A DNA stretch of 64,000 bases. Source: Candidatus Atribacteria bacterium (lineage in GTDB: Bacteria > Atribacterota > Phoenicimicrobiia > Phoenicimicrobiales > Phoenicimicrobiaceae). The DNA lies in contig DOTB01000050.1 of NCBI GenBank assembly GCA_003513845.1, forward strand, positions 12,364 to 76,363, written 5' to 3'. Under the pieces are notes generated by a model that worked only from the letters and a program-made list of their open reading frames with translations, did no database searches and was not told where the DNA came from. The position numbers and the translations under genes were made by a program. Positions 36,664 to 45,818 of this stretch are shown here, piece by piece; positions within the stretch are counted from its first letter, which is position 1, and every line of letters starts with the position of its first letter.

Positions 36664-37932
36664 TTATTTTAGGGCTTTTGAAGCAATATCTTTTCGATAA
36701 TACATTTCCTCAAAATAAATTTCTTTTACTTCCTTATATGCCTTCTCTCTTGCTTTAGATATAGTCTCATCCCAGGCAGTTATTCCTAGAACTCTTCCTC
36801 CTGATGTAATAATCTTATTATCTTCGAGTTTGGTACCAGCATGAAAGACCATTATATTTCTCATTTTTTCTAATCTTTCTAAACCACTAATAACCTTTCC
36901 TTTCTGATATTTATCTGGATATCCCCCTGACGCCACTACTACACATACTGTGGCATTATCTTCCCATTCGATGTTGATTTTATCCAGATTCTTCTCAATT
37001 ACTGCAATTAATATATCTACTAAATCTGTTTTTAATCTTGGTAATATTACTTGAGTTTCCGGGTCACCAAAGCGAGCATTAAATTCTAAAACTTTAGGGC
37101 CTTCTTTAGTTAATATCAACCCAGCATAAAGTACTCCTTTATACTCTCTTCCTTCACTCCGTAATCCCTTTATAGTAGGTTTTAAAATCTCTTCTAAAAC
37201 TCTCCTTTCAAACTCATCAGGATAAAAGGGGACTGGAGAATAAGCTCCCATTCCACCAGTATTAGGTCCCTGGTCATCGTCAAATATCTTTTTGTGGTCC
37301 TGAGAGGAAACCATAGGCACAACAGTTCTCCCATCACAAAATGCTAAAATGGATACCTCTTCCCCTTCTAAAAATTCCTCTATTACTACCTGCTTACCTG
37401 CTTCTCCAAATTTTTTTTCCTCCATTAAGGCATCTAAAGCATCTCTAGCTTGAACCAGATCTTTTACAATAAATACTCCTTTACCAGCTGCCAATCCATC
37501 TGCTTTTATTGCTAAAGGGAAAGTCTGTTGTTTTATATAATCGAACGCCTTTTCACTATCCTGAAAGACCTGATAATTAGCGGTAGGTATATTATACTTT
37601 TTCATTAAGTGCTTGGAGAAAACCTTGCTTGACTCGATCTCTGTGGCCTCTTTGCTTGGACCAAATATCCGCAAACCCTTCCTGTTAAACTCATTTACTA
37701 TTCCTTTGGATAAAGGCAATTCTGGTCCCACTACAGTCAAATCAATCTCTTCTTTTTGGACAAAATTAGCTAACTTATCTATGTTTTCTGCATCAATATC
37801 TATACACCGGGCTAATTGAGAAATTCCTGCATTACCCGGGGCACAATAAATTTTAGAAACTTTCGGACTTTGAGCAATTTTCCACACCAGGGTATGTTCT
37901 CTTCCTCCACTGCCTATTACCAGTACTTTCAT
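36664..37932 (-). CDS. purD: Phosphoribosylamine-glycine ligase (GAR synthetase)
   Basis: A 422-residue ATP-grasp ligase joining glycine to phosphoribosylamine. It begins with MKVLVIGSGGREHTLVWKIAQS and contains the ATP-grasp signature LAAGKGVFIV and LEFNARFGDPETQ. It lies between purN and purH in operon order. Length is ordinary and no odd features are seen. Confidence 0.96.
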   Translation of the reverse strand: MKVLVIGSGGREHTLVWKIAQSPKVSKIYCAPGNAGISQLARCIDIDAENIDKLANFVQKEEIDLTVVGPELPLSKGIVNEFNRKGLRIFGPSKEATEIESSKVFSKHLMKKYNIPTANYQVFQDSEKAFDYIKQQTFPLAIKADGLAAGKGVFIVKDLVQARDALDALMEEKKFGEAGKQVVIEEFLEGEEVSILAFCDGRTVVPMVSSQDHKKIFDDDQGPNTGGMGAYSPVPFYPDEFERRVLEEILKPTIKGLRSEGREYKGVLYAGLILTKEGPKVLEFNARFGDPETQVILPRLKTDLVDILIAVIEKNLDKINIEWEDNATVCVVVASGGYPDKYQKGKVISGLERLEKMRNIMVFHAGTKLEDNKIITSGGRVLGITAWDETISKAREKAYKEVKEIYFEEMYYRKDIASKALK

Positions 37933-37977
37933 CTCAAGTTTACCTCTCTTCTAAAAATCCTAATCAGTCCTTATTGC

Positions 37978-37998
37978 GGGCTCAATAAATCGAGCTCC
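37978..37998. repeat. REP-like palindrome between purN and purD
   Basis: GGGCTC-aataaatc-GAGCTCC, a slightly worn copy of the GGGCTCGAT/ATCGAGCCC element found perfect at 39717-39736. Confidence 0.5.
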
Positions 37999-38021
37999 AA
38001 CTTAATTTTTTTTATAAATGA

Positions 38022-38624
38022 TTATTTAATAAAAACTTTTCTCCCTTTGACAATTAATCTACCCTGACAAAATAATTGTATTGCCTGAGGATAGATTTGG
38101 TGTTCTTCTTTTAAAATTTTTTCCGCTAATGATTCCTCGGTATCATCATCCTTTACCTCTACCTCCTTCTGTAAAATGATAGGGCCAGAATCTACTCCTT
38201 CATCAACGAAATGAACTGTACAGCCAGAAATCTTCACTCCATATTCTATAGCTTGTCTCTGGGCATGTAAACCTGGAAAAGAAGGAAGTAATGCAGGATG
38301 AATATTCATTATCTTATTTTTATACATTTTAATAAAATAGGGACTCAAAATTCTCATATAACCAGCCAAAACTACCAGATCAACATCCTTCTCCTTCAAA
38401 TATTCCACAATTTTTTTATCATAATCTTCCCTATTTTCAAAACTTTTAAAATTAATATATCGAGTTTCGATATTGTTTTGCTCAGCTCTCTTTAGAGCAA
38501 AGGCATCGCGATTATCACTAATAACAATACTAATCTTTCCCTCAATTTTACCTTCTTTGATAGCCTCAATTATAGCCTGCAAATTAGTTCCTCTGCCTGA
38601 AACCAACACTCCAATATTAATCAT
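38022..38624 (-). CDS. purN: Phosphoribosylglycinamide formyltransferase
   Basis: A 200-residue folate-dependent GAR transformylase. It has the N-terminal GVLVSGRGTNLQ phosphate loop, the catalytic Asn/His in NIHPALLPSFPG and the Asp in VDEGVDSGPI. ATG at 38624 behind GGAG gives the standard MINIGVLV start. An in-frame extension to 38666 would run into the large palindrome at the purM end and is rejected. Confidence 0.95.
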   Translation of the reverse strand: MINIGVLVSGRGTNLQAIIEAIKEGKIEGKISIVISDNRDAFALKRAEQNNIETRYINFKSFENREDYDKKIVEYLKEKDVDLVVLAGYMRILSPYFIKMYKNKIMNIHPALLPSFPGLHAQRQAIEYGVKISGCTVHFVDEGVDSGPIILQKEVEVKDDDTEESLAEKILKEEHQIYPQAIQLFCQGRLIVKGRKVFIK

Positions 38625-38640
38625 TAGCTCTTTCTCCTTC

Positions 38641-38681
38641 AAAATGTAAACAAAAGTGCCAGGCACTTTTGTTTACATTTT
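38641..38681. repeat. 41-bp perfect palindrome overlapping the end of purM
   Basis: A 20-bp arm at 38641-38660, a single central base and a perfectly complementary arm at 38662-38681. The core is AAGTGCCAGGCACTT. The distal arm covers the last codons and stop of purM, and the rest fills the gap before purN. On RNA it would form a very stable 20-bp hairpin. Confidence 0.85.
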
Positions 38682-39680
38682 TACTACTTGGCCAATAAGA
38701 TAAGAAAGAAAATTCATCTCATTGAGTTCTTTAATTATTTCTTCAGCATCATTTGACCTTACAATTAGTGCCATCCCAATTCCCACATTAAAGGTACGAT
38801 ACATTTCTTCATCAGAAATTCTTCCTTCTTTTTGAATTAAAGAAAAGATAGGGGGTTTAGGCCAGCTTTCTCTATTAATCCGAATTGAAACTCCCTCAGG
38901 CAAAACCCTGTAAATGTTTTCCACCATCCCCCCACCAGTAATGTGAGCTATTCCTAAGAGTTTATACTTTTCCAATAAATGTAAAATTGGTTTTACATAG
39001 ATTCGGGTGGGAGTAAGTAACTCCTCCCCTAAAGTTTTCCCTAAAGAAGGTATAAATTCTTCTAAAGTATATCTCTTCTCTTCCAATAAAACTTTCCTAA
39101 CCAAAGAAAAGCCATTACTGTGCAACCCACAAGAAGTAACGCCTATAATTGAATCTCCTTCTCTAATCTCTCGGCCATCAATTATTTTACTCTTTTCTAC
39201 AATACCTACTGCAAATCCAGCTAAATCATATTCTCCTTCAGCATAGAAATCAGGCATTTCAGCAGTCTCTCCACCTAACAAAGCACAATTCGCCATTTTA
39301 CACCCTTCGGTAATTCCTCTTATAAGCTCAACAACTACTTTTTTTGACAGTTTACCAATAGAAATATAATCCAGAAAAAATAAAGGCTTCGCTCCACAAG
39401 TAATGATATCATTAACCGACATTGCCACTAAATCTATCCCTACAGTGTTATGTTTATTTAAGGCAAAAGCAATTTTTAATTTAGTCCCCACTCCGTCAGT
39501 ACCAGAAACTAATACCGGCTCCTTATAATTTTGGCCAGTTAATGAAAATAATCCGCCAAATCCTCCTATATCACCCAATACTCCCGAGATAAATGTTTTT
39601 CTAATTAATGGCTTTACTCCTTTTACTACCTGGTTAGCCAGATCGATATCCACCCCAGCTTCTTTATAAGATCTTGTCAT
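38673..39680 (-). CDS. purM: Phosphoribosylformylglycinamidine cyclo-ligase (AIR synthetase)
   Basis: A 335-residue AIR synthetase. It begins MTRSYKEAGVDIDLANQVV and has the DGVGTKLKIA and GGETAEMP motifs of the PurM/PurL fold. The ATG at 39680 with a GGAAGG site upstream is chosen. A frame extending to 39749 would read through the palindrome at 39717-39736 and lacks a ribosome-binding site. The last residues (VVKM) are encoded inside the 41-bp palindrome, so the repeat has grown into the coding end. Confidence 0.95.
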   Translation of the reverse strand: MTRSYKEAGVDIDLANQVVKGVKPLIRKTFISGVLGDIGGFGGLFSLTGQNYKEPVLVSGTDGVGTKLKIAFALNKHNTVGIDLVAMSVNDIITCGAKPLFFLDYISIGKLSKKVVVELIRGITEGCKMANCALLGGETAEMPDFYAEGEYDLAGFAVGIVEKSKIIDGREIREGDSIIGVTSCGLHSNGFSLVRKVLLEEKRYTLEEFIPSLGKTLGEELLTPTRIYVKPILHLLEKYKLLGIAHITGGGMVENIYRVLPEGVSIRINRESWPKPPIFSLIQKEGRISDEEMYRTFNVGIGMALIVRSNDAEEIIKELNEMNFLSYLIGQVVKM

Positions 39681-39716
39681 CAGTTTAATTTTCCTTCCTT
39701 TAATTAGCATACTCTC

Positions 39717-39736
39717 GGGCTCGATGAATCGAGCCC
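39717..39736. repeat. REP-like palindrome between purF and purM
   Basis: GGGCTCGAT-ga-ATCGAGCCC, perfect 9-2-9, followed by CCTAC. It is the cleanest member of its subfamily (compare 37978-37998). Confidence 0.65.
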
Positions 39737-39885
39737 CTACATTTAACACATTAATTATTCCTGTGCGAGATACAAATTTAATTTTGTGCTTTATACTTTT
39801 CGTTTTTTACTACCTTAACTAGCTAACAACCAGATAACCAATTAACTATATACGAGATACGATTCACGAGATAGAGATACGAAAT

Positions 39886-41256
39886 CTATATTGGATACTT
39901 CCCATCGAAACAGGCTAAACAAAAATTATCAGCAGGAATTTTATCAAAAATACTGCATAGCCCTTTTATGCTTACATGACCTAAACTATCAGCTCCCAAC
40001 CACTTTCTGGTTTCTTCTAAACTGTGATTAGCAGCCCATAAATCTTTCTTGTTGGGAGTATCTATTCCATAAAAACAGGGCCACATAACTGGTGGTGAGC
40101 TTATTCGTAAATGAACTTCTCTCGCTCCCGCCTCTTTTAGAAGTTTAATAAGTTTTTTACTGGTAGTTCCACGGACAATCGAATCATCGACTAATATCAC
40201 TCTTTTCCCCTCTAAAATCTTTTTAATGGGAGAAAGTTTTATTTTTACTGAGCCTTCTCTTATTGATTGTACCGGTTGAATAAAAGTTCTCCCGATATAA
40301 TGATTTCTTAATAATCCTTCTCCATAAGGAATTCCAGATTGGTAAGCATAGCCTATAGCAGTATATCTTCCCGAATCAGGGACTGGCATTACCAAATCCG
40401 CTTCAACGGGATGTTCTTGAGCCAATCTTTGACCCATTTTTTGTCTGCTGAAAGCAACATTTTCTCCATAAATATCACTATCTGGACGAGCAAGATACAC
40501 AAATTCAAAAACACAAAAAGCCCCTTTTCTAGAAGGTAATATTCGAAAAGATTTTAAACCATTTCTGTCAATTACAATCATCTCACCCGGTTCTACTTCT
40601 CTTATAAATTCTGCGCCAATAAGGTTAAAAGCAGAGGTTTCAGAAGCAAAAAGATAAGAATCTTTTAATTTTCCTAACGAAAGAGGCCGAAATCCACAAC
40701 GATCACGAAGACCAATTAATTTCTTATTGGTCATAATAATTAGGGAAAAAGCTCCTTTTAGCTGGGCTGCAACTGACTTAATTGCATCTTCAATATCCTC
40801 TTCAGCTCTTTCAGCAATTAAACTGCCCATTATCTCAGTGTTGGTAGTAGAGCGAGATAAATTTGTTTCCTGGGTTATTTTTGCTTTCAGTTCATCAGAA
40901 TTCATTAAACTACCATTGTGAGCTAAAACAAAAGTCTTCCCCTTGTGTTCATTTATTAAAGGCTGGCTACTTTTCCAAAGGTCTTTACCTTTAGCTGAAT
41001 AACGAACATGGCCTACAGCACAATTACCTTGCAAGATACTCAATTTTTCTTCATTAAACACCTCGGAAACCAGTCCCAAATCCTTATAGACTAAAATATT
41101 TTCTCCGTCAGATACAGCAATCCCTGCGCTCTCCTGCCCCCGATGCTGAAGGGCATAAAGACCAAAATAAGTCAATTTAGCCACATCTATAGATGTATCC
41201 TTTTTACTTCCATTACCGTTATTAAAGATTCCAAAAATTCCACACTCTTCACGCAT
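39886..41256 (-). CDS. purF: Amidophosphoribosyltransferase
   Basis: A 456-residue enzyme for the first committed purine step. The N-terminal nucleophile Cys5 follows a short MREE propeptide (MREECGIFGIF), and the PRPP loop is VILVDDSIVRGTTSKK. Cysteines near the C-terminus (NFCLACFDGKYP) could ligate an Fe-S cluster as in the Bacillus type. It is 7 bp behind purL. Confidence 0.96.
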   Translation of the reverse strand: MREECGIFGIFNNGNGSKKDTSIDVAKLTYFGLYALQHRGQESAGIAVSDGENILVYKDLGLVSEVFNEEKLSILQGNCAVGHVRYSAKGKDLWKSSQPLINEHKGKTFVLAHNGSLMNSDELKAKITQETNLSRSTTNTEIMGSLIAERAEEDIEDAIKSVAAQLKGAFSLIIMTNKKLIGLRDRCGFRPLSLGKLKDSYLFASETSAFNLIGAEFIREVEPGEMIVIDRNGLKSFRILPSRKGAFCVFEFVYLARPDSDIYGENVAFSRQKMGQRLAQEHPVEADLVMPVPDSGRYTAIGYAYQSGIPYGEGLLRNHYIGRTFIQPVQSIREGSVKIKLSPIKKILEGKRVILVDDSIVRGTTSKKLIKLLKEAGAREVHLRISSPPVMWPCFYGIDTPNKKDLWAANHSLEETRKWLGADSLGHVSIKGLCSIFDKIPADNFCLACFDGKYPI

Positions 41257-41263
41257 TAATCTA

Positions 41264-43471
41264 TTACCTCTTCCAAGCTTTTTTAAGTTGCACCACTTCT
41301 ATATCAATCAGATTATTAATCTTTAAACTATTTCCTTCAACTTTCCCCAATATCTGAATTGGAGCTTCAAATTTATTTGCAATCTCTTTTAAGGAATCCA
41401 AATTCCTTTCAGGAAGGGAAACTACAATTCGAGATTGGGTCTCGCCAAAAAGTAGAGCATCATTTCTAATATTGGTATTATTGATTTCAACTTTTGCCCC
41501 CTTTTCCCCTGTTATACAACACTCAGCTAAGGCAATAGCTAACCCGCCATCAGAACAATCATGGGCTGAAGATATTATCCCAGCTTGAATACTCTCTCTG
41601 CAGGCATCCTGTACTGATTTCTCTAAATTCAAATCAATTTGAGGAGGTAAACCCTTTTCCATATTATGAAAAACCTTTAAATACTCACTTCCGCCTATTT
41701 CTTCTTTGTTTTCTCCTATTAGAACAATTAAGTCACTATCATTCTTAAATGACATAGGGCAAAGCTGATTACAATCTTCAATTATTCCAGCCATACCAAT
41801 TATAGGGGTGGGATAAATGGCTTCTCCGTTGCTTTCATTATTCAAGCTAACATTACCGCTAATAACCGGAACCCCTAATGCCTCACAAGCTTCGCTAATT
41901 CCTTTGACCGATTCTTCCAGCTGCCAGAATACCTCTTCTTTTTCGGGATTTCCAAAATTGAGATTATCGGTAACCGCCATTGGTAAAGCTCCTTTACAGG
42001 AAAGATTACGTGCTGCTTCAGCAACCGCAATCTCCCCTCCCACAAAAGGATCAAGATAACAGTATCTTCCGTTTCCATCAGTAGTAAAAGCAATCCCTCT
42101 TTTGCTCCCATTAATTTTTAATACACCTGCATCATCCCCCGGAAATAATATAGCCTCAGTACCTTCGGCACTTATCTTTTTATGGTCTTTAAAAACCCAT
42201 TCCTTACTACAAATATTTGGAGATGCTAATATCTTTAACAATACCTGATTATAATCTTCTGGTTGGGAAATATTTTCTAAGTTTAATTCTTGTATTTCTT
42301 TTAGTTTAGCCGGAATTCTACTTTGATAGTAACGGATAGGAACACCTTCGGCCAAGGATTTTGCTGGTACTTCCCCTACAATTCTTTCTCCTTCTTTTAG
42401 ACGCAAAAGACCATCGGAAGTCACCTTGCCTATTACTGTATACTCTATCCCCCATTTATTAAATATTTTTCCTATCTCATCTTCCTTATCTTTTTTAGCA
42501 ATCAACAACATCCTTTCCTGAGTTTCCGAAAGCATAATTTCTCGAGGAGTCATATTTTTTTCTTTTTGAGGTACTAAGGATAGATCTAATTCTATTCCAC
42601 AATTTCCTTTACTGGCCATTTCACAGGTAGAACTTACCAATCCAGCTGCCCCTAAATCCTGCATTCCCAAAATAAGTCCTCTTTTTACTATTTCTAAACA
42701 GGCCTCTATTAATTTTTTTTCTAAAAAGGGATTACCCTGAGGGATAGAAGGATGTTCAATCTCCTTTTCTTCCCCCTCTAACTCACGCGAAGCAAAACTT
42801 GCACTTCCCACTCCATCTCTACCAGTTTTCTCTCCTGCTAAAATCACTATGCTATCTGCCCCTTTGGCTACAGCAACTACAATCTCTTTCTTCTTTGCCA
42901 AACCAACGCACATAGCGTTTACTAAAGGATTACCCTGATAGCTATCTAAAAAGTAAGTTTCTCCACCAATAGTTGGAACTTCAATGCCATTTCCGTAAAA
43001 AGCTAAACCCTTCGCTGCTTCCTTAACCAAATATTTTACATGAGAATCCTCTAAACTCCCAAAACGCATAGAACCTAATAGTGCAACAGGACGGGCGCCC
43101 ATTGCCAGAATATCTCTTACCACCCCCCCTAAACCAGTGGCAGCTCCATGAAAAGGTTCAACTGCTGAAGGATGATTATGACTTTCAATTTTCATCATCA
43201 TAGCCAGACCTTCTCCAATATTGATAGCTCCAGCATTCTCTCCCGGACCAAAAAGAACCCATTCTGCTTGAGTAGGAAATATATTCAATAGCGGTTTTGA
43301 ACTTTTATAACTACAGTGTTCTGACCACATTGCCGAATAGAGCCCTAACTCCACATCGTTTGGCTCTCTTTTCAAAGTTTCTACAATTTTTTTATATTCG
43401 CTTTCGGTAAGATCATTTTCTTCTAATATTTTTTTTAAATCTCTTTCTTCTTGGTTATTATTATTCATCAA
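41264..43471 (-). CDS. purL: FGAM synthase large subunit, small-PurL type
   Basis: A 735-residue PurL of the type that needs separate PurQ (glutaminase) and PurS. The family motifs MWSEHCSYKSSK, GGVVRDILAMGARPVAL and SAHDCSDGGLAIALAE are intact. No glutamine amidotransferase domain is fused and neither purS nor purQ lies next to it, which is unusual for this PurL type; they must be elsewhere. It sits between purC and purF. Confidence 0.96.
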   Translation of the reverse strand: MMNNNNQEERDLKKILEENDLTESEYKKIVETLKREPNDVELGLYSAMWSEHCSYKSSKPLLNIFPTQAEWVLFGPGENAGAINIGEGLAMMMKIESHNHPSAVEPFHGAATGLGGVVRDILAMGARPVALLGSMRFGSLEDSHVKYLVKEAAKGLAFYGNGIEVPTIGGETYFLDSYQGNPLVNAMCVGLAKKKEIVVAVAKGADSIVILAGEKTGRDGVGSASFASRELEGEEKEIEHPSIPQGNPFLEKKLIEACLEIVKRGLILGMQDLGAAGLVSSTCEMASKGNCGIELDLSLVPQKEKNMTPREIMLSETQERMLLIAKKDKEDEIGKIFNKWGIEYTVIGKVTSDGLLRLKEGERIVGEVPAKSLAEGVPIRYYQSRIPAKLKEIQELNLENISQPEDYNQVLLKILASPNICSKEWVFKDHKKISAEGTEAILFPGDDAGVLKINGSKRGIAFTTDGNGRYCYLDPFVGGEIAVAEAARNLSCKGALPMAVTDNLNFGNPEKEEVFWQLEESVKGISEACEALGVPVISGNVSLNNESNGEAIYPTPIIGMAGIIEDCNQLCPMSFKNDSDLIVLIGENKEEIGGSEYLKVFHNMEKGLPPQIDLNLEKSVQDACRESIQAGIISSAHDCSDGGLAIALAECCITGEKGAKVEINNTNIRNDALLFGETQSRIVVSLPERNLDSLKEIANKFEAPIQILGKVEGNSLKINNLIDIEVVQLKKAWKR

Positions 43472-43524
43472 TAACTCCTTTCAAAATTAAAATCACCCTA
43501 ATTTTTAATTTTTGTTTTATATAT

Positions 43525-44553
43525 CTATATAATATATGAAATAATTTCTTCTAATATCGCTTTCATTGCTGGAACTTTAGGGAACCATATTCTCCCGGTA
43601 ATTTCGTTGGCAAAGGCACAATAAGCCATTGAAATAAGTTCTTTTAATCTTGGCGGTAAGGATGGTGGAGAGAGGTTCACTTTTTCTTTCCAGTTTATAC
43701 TATCTCTTTTTTTGGCTTCAACCAATTCTTTAAACCAATCAGTTTTTCGATAATATAATCTAGCAATCTCTTTACTTACTGGCATTCCCTTAAAGGTAAA
43801 ACGACATTCATCTAAAGTCCCTAACACATCTATAACTATCAGGTTCCTTTCTTCATCAAATCCAATCTCTATTTTCCCATCTTCGTACTTTAAGCCCACC
43901 TTTTCTGCTTCCTTGTCTATCAATTCGTTAATCATTAAAGTTATCTTTTTTATATCTTCAATCTCACTATCGTCAAGATGAGCTATATCTTTTGCTTCCG
44001 GCCAGTTTAGATATCGGTCAGTCTCTTCAAGTTTAGTAGAAACATCTAAAAATGGTTTGCGTAAAGTTTGGCCAGGAAGAGGCATTTCTTTCAAGCCCAA
44101 ATCTTCCAGTTTCAAGCTTCCTTCTTCCAATCTTTTAAATACACTGGAACCCTTGGGAAGAGATTTTCGATAAATAATCTCCAAGGGGATTAAAAAATTA
44201 TTTTTTTCAGTTTGATAGATAGAATAATCATAACGACCACTCTTGTGTAGGGGAGTCAATACTCTGAGTAATTTTACTTCCATAATATTAACTGGAATTT
44301 CAATATCTGATAATCTTCCCAATTTATTACCATCCTCGACTAATCCTAAATAATGGCTTTTTAACCCCAAAGATTTAAGTTTTTCAAAGAAATAAGCAGC
44401 TGAAATACATAAAGATTTCCCTTTATTAGGAATATGGTCTGGCATCTCCCCCCAATCAAATACTGAATAACGGTCTGAAAAGATGAATCTTCCTCTGCCA
44501 GTTTTGTTCGAACTCGGGTGTTCTAACACTTCCAAATCTTTTACGCTCCCCAT
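43525..44553 (-). CDS. purC: SAICAR synthetase, long type
   Basis: A 342-residue phosphoribosylaminoimidazole-succinocarboxamide synthase. Family segments include GRGRFIFSDRYSVFDWG, LGLVEDGNKLG and the ATP/Mg region EIGFDEERNLIVIDVLGT. It is about 100 residues longer than the common bacterial PurC and resembles the archaeal/thermophile variant. It joins aspartate to CAIR. It follows purE after a 347-bp repeat-rich gap and precedes purL by 53 bp. Confidence 0.9.
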   Translation of the reverse strand: MGSVKDLEVLEHPSSNKTGRGRFIFSDRYSVFDWGEMPDHIPNKGKSLCISAAYFFEKLKSLGLKSHYLGLVEDGNKLGRLSDIEIPVNIMEVKLLRVLTPLHKSGRYDYSIYQTEKNNFLIPLEIIYRKSLPKGSSVFKRLEEGSLKLEDLGLKEMPLPGQTLRKPFLDVSTKLEETDRYLNWPEAKDIAHLDDSEIEDIKKITLMINELIDKEAEKVGLKYEDGKIEIGFDEERNLIVIDVLGTLDECRFTFKGMPVSKEIARLYYRKTDWFKELVEAKKRDSINWKEKVNLSPPSLPPRLKELISMAYCAFANEITGRIWFPKVPAMKAILEEIISYII

Positions 44554-44569
44554 CTATTTGCTCCTTTCT

Positions 44570-44900
44570 ATCAATTCACCAATTATTCAATTGGCCGATT
44601 ATCCTATTAAGATTAAAGATTAATTAACTAATTTACCGATTGGCTGATTAAAATAGTCGTTAGTTTTGAATAAAGGTTTTTACTGCCAATCCCTAATCAT
44701 CACTTTATTATGCTCTCTATCATTGTTTAGATTATCGGAGCGCGGCAATTTCGTACTTCTTGGGATTGCTTCGTCGCTTCGTTTCGCAATGACAAAATGG
44801 AGAAATTTTATAACTTGTAACTTGCAACTCGTAACCTGTATTTTAACTGGTAAACTGGATAACAGGGTAACTGGATAACTAATATCCTATCCGCTATACG
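44570..44900. repeat. Repeat-rich gap between purE and purC
   Basis: No gene. It holds degenerate TTAACTGG/GGTAACTGG filler (44820-44880), AT-rich near-repeats ATTGGCCGATTATCC/ATTTACCGATTGGCTG, and at about 44750-44810 a piece of the repeat GGGATTGCTTCGTCGCTTCG with TTCGCAATGAC, which is scattered in many unrelated bacterial genomes. CTATCCGCTATACGCTATA precedes the purE stop. Confidence 0.55.
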
Positions 44901-45374
44901 CTATATCTTAATATCCTTTATCTTCTGAGCCATAGCTTCTCTATAATCTTTAAGTCTTTCTCTAATTTTAGAATTTTCAATAGCCAATATATGCGCTGCC
45001 AGTAGCCCAGCATTTTTGGCATTTCCTATTCCTACTGTAGCAACTGGAATACCGCCAGGCATTTGAACTATAGATAATAAAGAATCAAGACCTCCTAAAG
45101 CTTTTGTCTCTATAGGTACTCCAATTACTGGCAACAATGTCTTAGAGGCTACCACTCCCGGTAGATGAGCTGCCCCGCCAGCCCCAGCAATTATTACTCT
45201 AAATCCTTTCTCTTCTATTTGGGCAACATATTCAAATAACAAATCGGGAGTACGATGAGCCGAGAGCACCCTTACCTCATAAGAAATACCTAATTCATCT
45301 AATACTTCAGCTGCTTTTTTCATATCTTCATTATCTGATATGCTTCCCATTATTATCGCTACCTTATCATTCAC
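44901..45374 (-). CDS. purE: N5-carboxyaminoimidazole ribonucleotide mutase
   Basis: A 157-residue class I PurE. It contains [20 protein letters not shown] and [11 protein letters not shown]. It converts N5-CAIR to CAIR (or, without PurK, uses AIR plus CO2). GTG at 45374 behind GGGGGAG is preferred to the TTG at 45389. It is the first gene after the purine riboswitch. No purK is present next to it, so a PurK-independent route at high CO2 is possible. Confidence 0.95.
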   Translation of the reverse strand: MNDKVAIIMGSISDNEDMKKAAEVLDELGISYEVRVLSAHRTPDLLFEYVAQIEEKGFRVIIAGAGGAAHLPGVVASKTLLPVIGVPIETKALGGLDSLLSIVQMPGGIPVATVGIGNAKNAGLLAAHILAIENSKIRERLKDYREAMAQKIKDIKI

Positions 45375-45440
45375 ATTCTTCTCCCCCAATCTCCTTAAAT
45401 TTTTATCTATTTAACCAATAACTTATTTCATAAAAAATAA

Positions 45441-45724
45441 AAAAGCCTAGACAGCAGAAATTCCATCCATCAGAGTGGAACCTCTCCGCCTGGGCTTTTA
45501 ACCCTCCGGTGTAGTATAAAATAAATATACTTTGCACCACTTGGTTCTAATCTTATCTAAGCACAATATAATTATTTACAAATATAAATCAGCTTAAATA
45601 AGCGATTCCCTAAGGTGCACTTCCACTCGTAGCCTGTCGTGATTTACGGTCACCTGGTAGAAACACCCTTGCCATATCCAAGAGTTTATACGAGCATCTA
45701 ATATTTAATTTTAATATTTTTTCT
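45441..45724 (-). ncRNA. Purine (guanine-type) riboswitch and terminator upstream of purE
   Basis: Minus-strand aptamer at 45626-45694. P1 is CTCGTA/TACGAG, P2 has GGATATGGC, J2/3 is GTTTCTACC and L3 is CCGTAAA. The discriminator before P1 is C (GGC-TACGAG), as in guanine sensors. P3 is unusual: GTGA/TCAC near the loop, then a GA bulge and an A-A mismatch. A long hairpin with U-tract (45441-45499), beginning AAAAGCCCAGG, forms the terminator. Guanine binding should stop transcription of the purine operon. Confidence 0.9.
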
Positions 45725-45730
45725 GACTAA

Positions 45731-45759
45731 AATATAACATTAATATGATATAATGTCAA
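45731..45759 (-). promoter_or_regulatory. Purine operon promoter
   Basis: Minus strand TTGACA (45754-45759), 17 nt, TATATT (45731-45736). A near-consensus promoter about 30 nt ahead of riboswitch P1. Confidence 0.75.
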
Positions 45760-45818
45760 ACTTTCTTTGGGCGTTGTTCAGGACATACTATACAATTTTT
45801 AAAAATAAATGCCTTTTC

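Noticed and set aside
45441..45560. A second riboswitch aptamer downstream of the purine aptamer
   Set aside because: The GCCCAGGCGGAGAGG...CTAGGC stretch folds into a long hairpin ending in a U-tract, which is enough to explain it as the terminator. No conserved aptamer core is visible.
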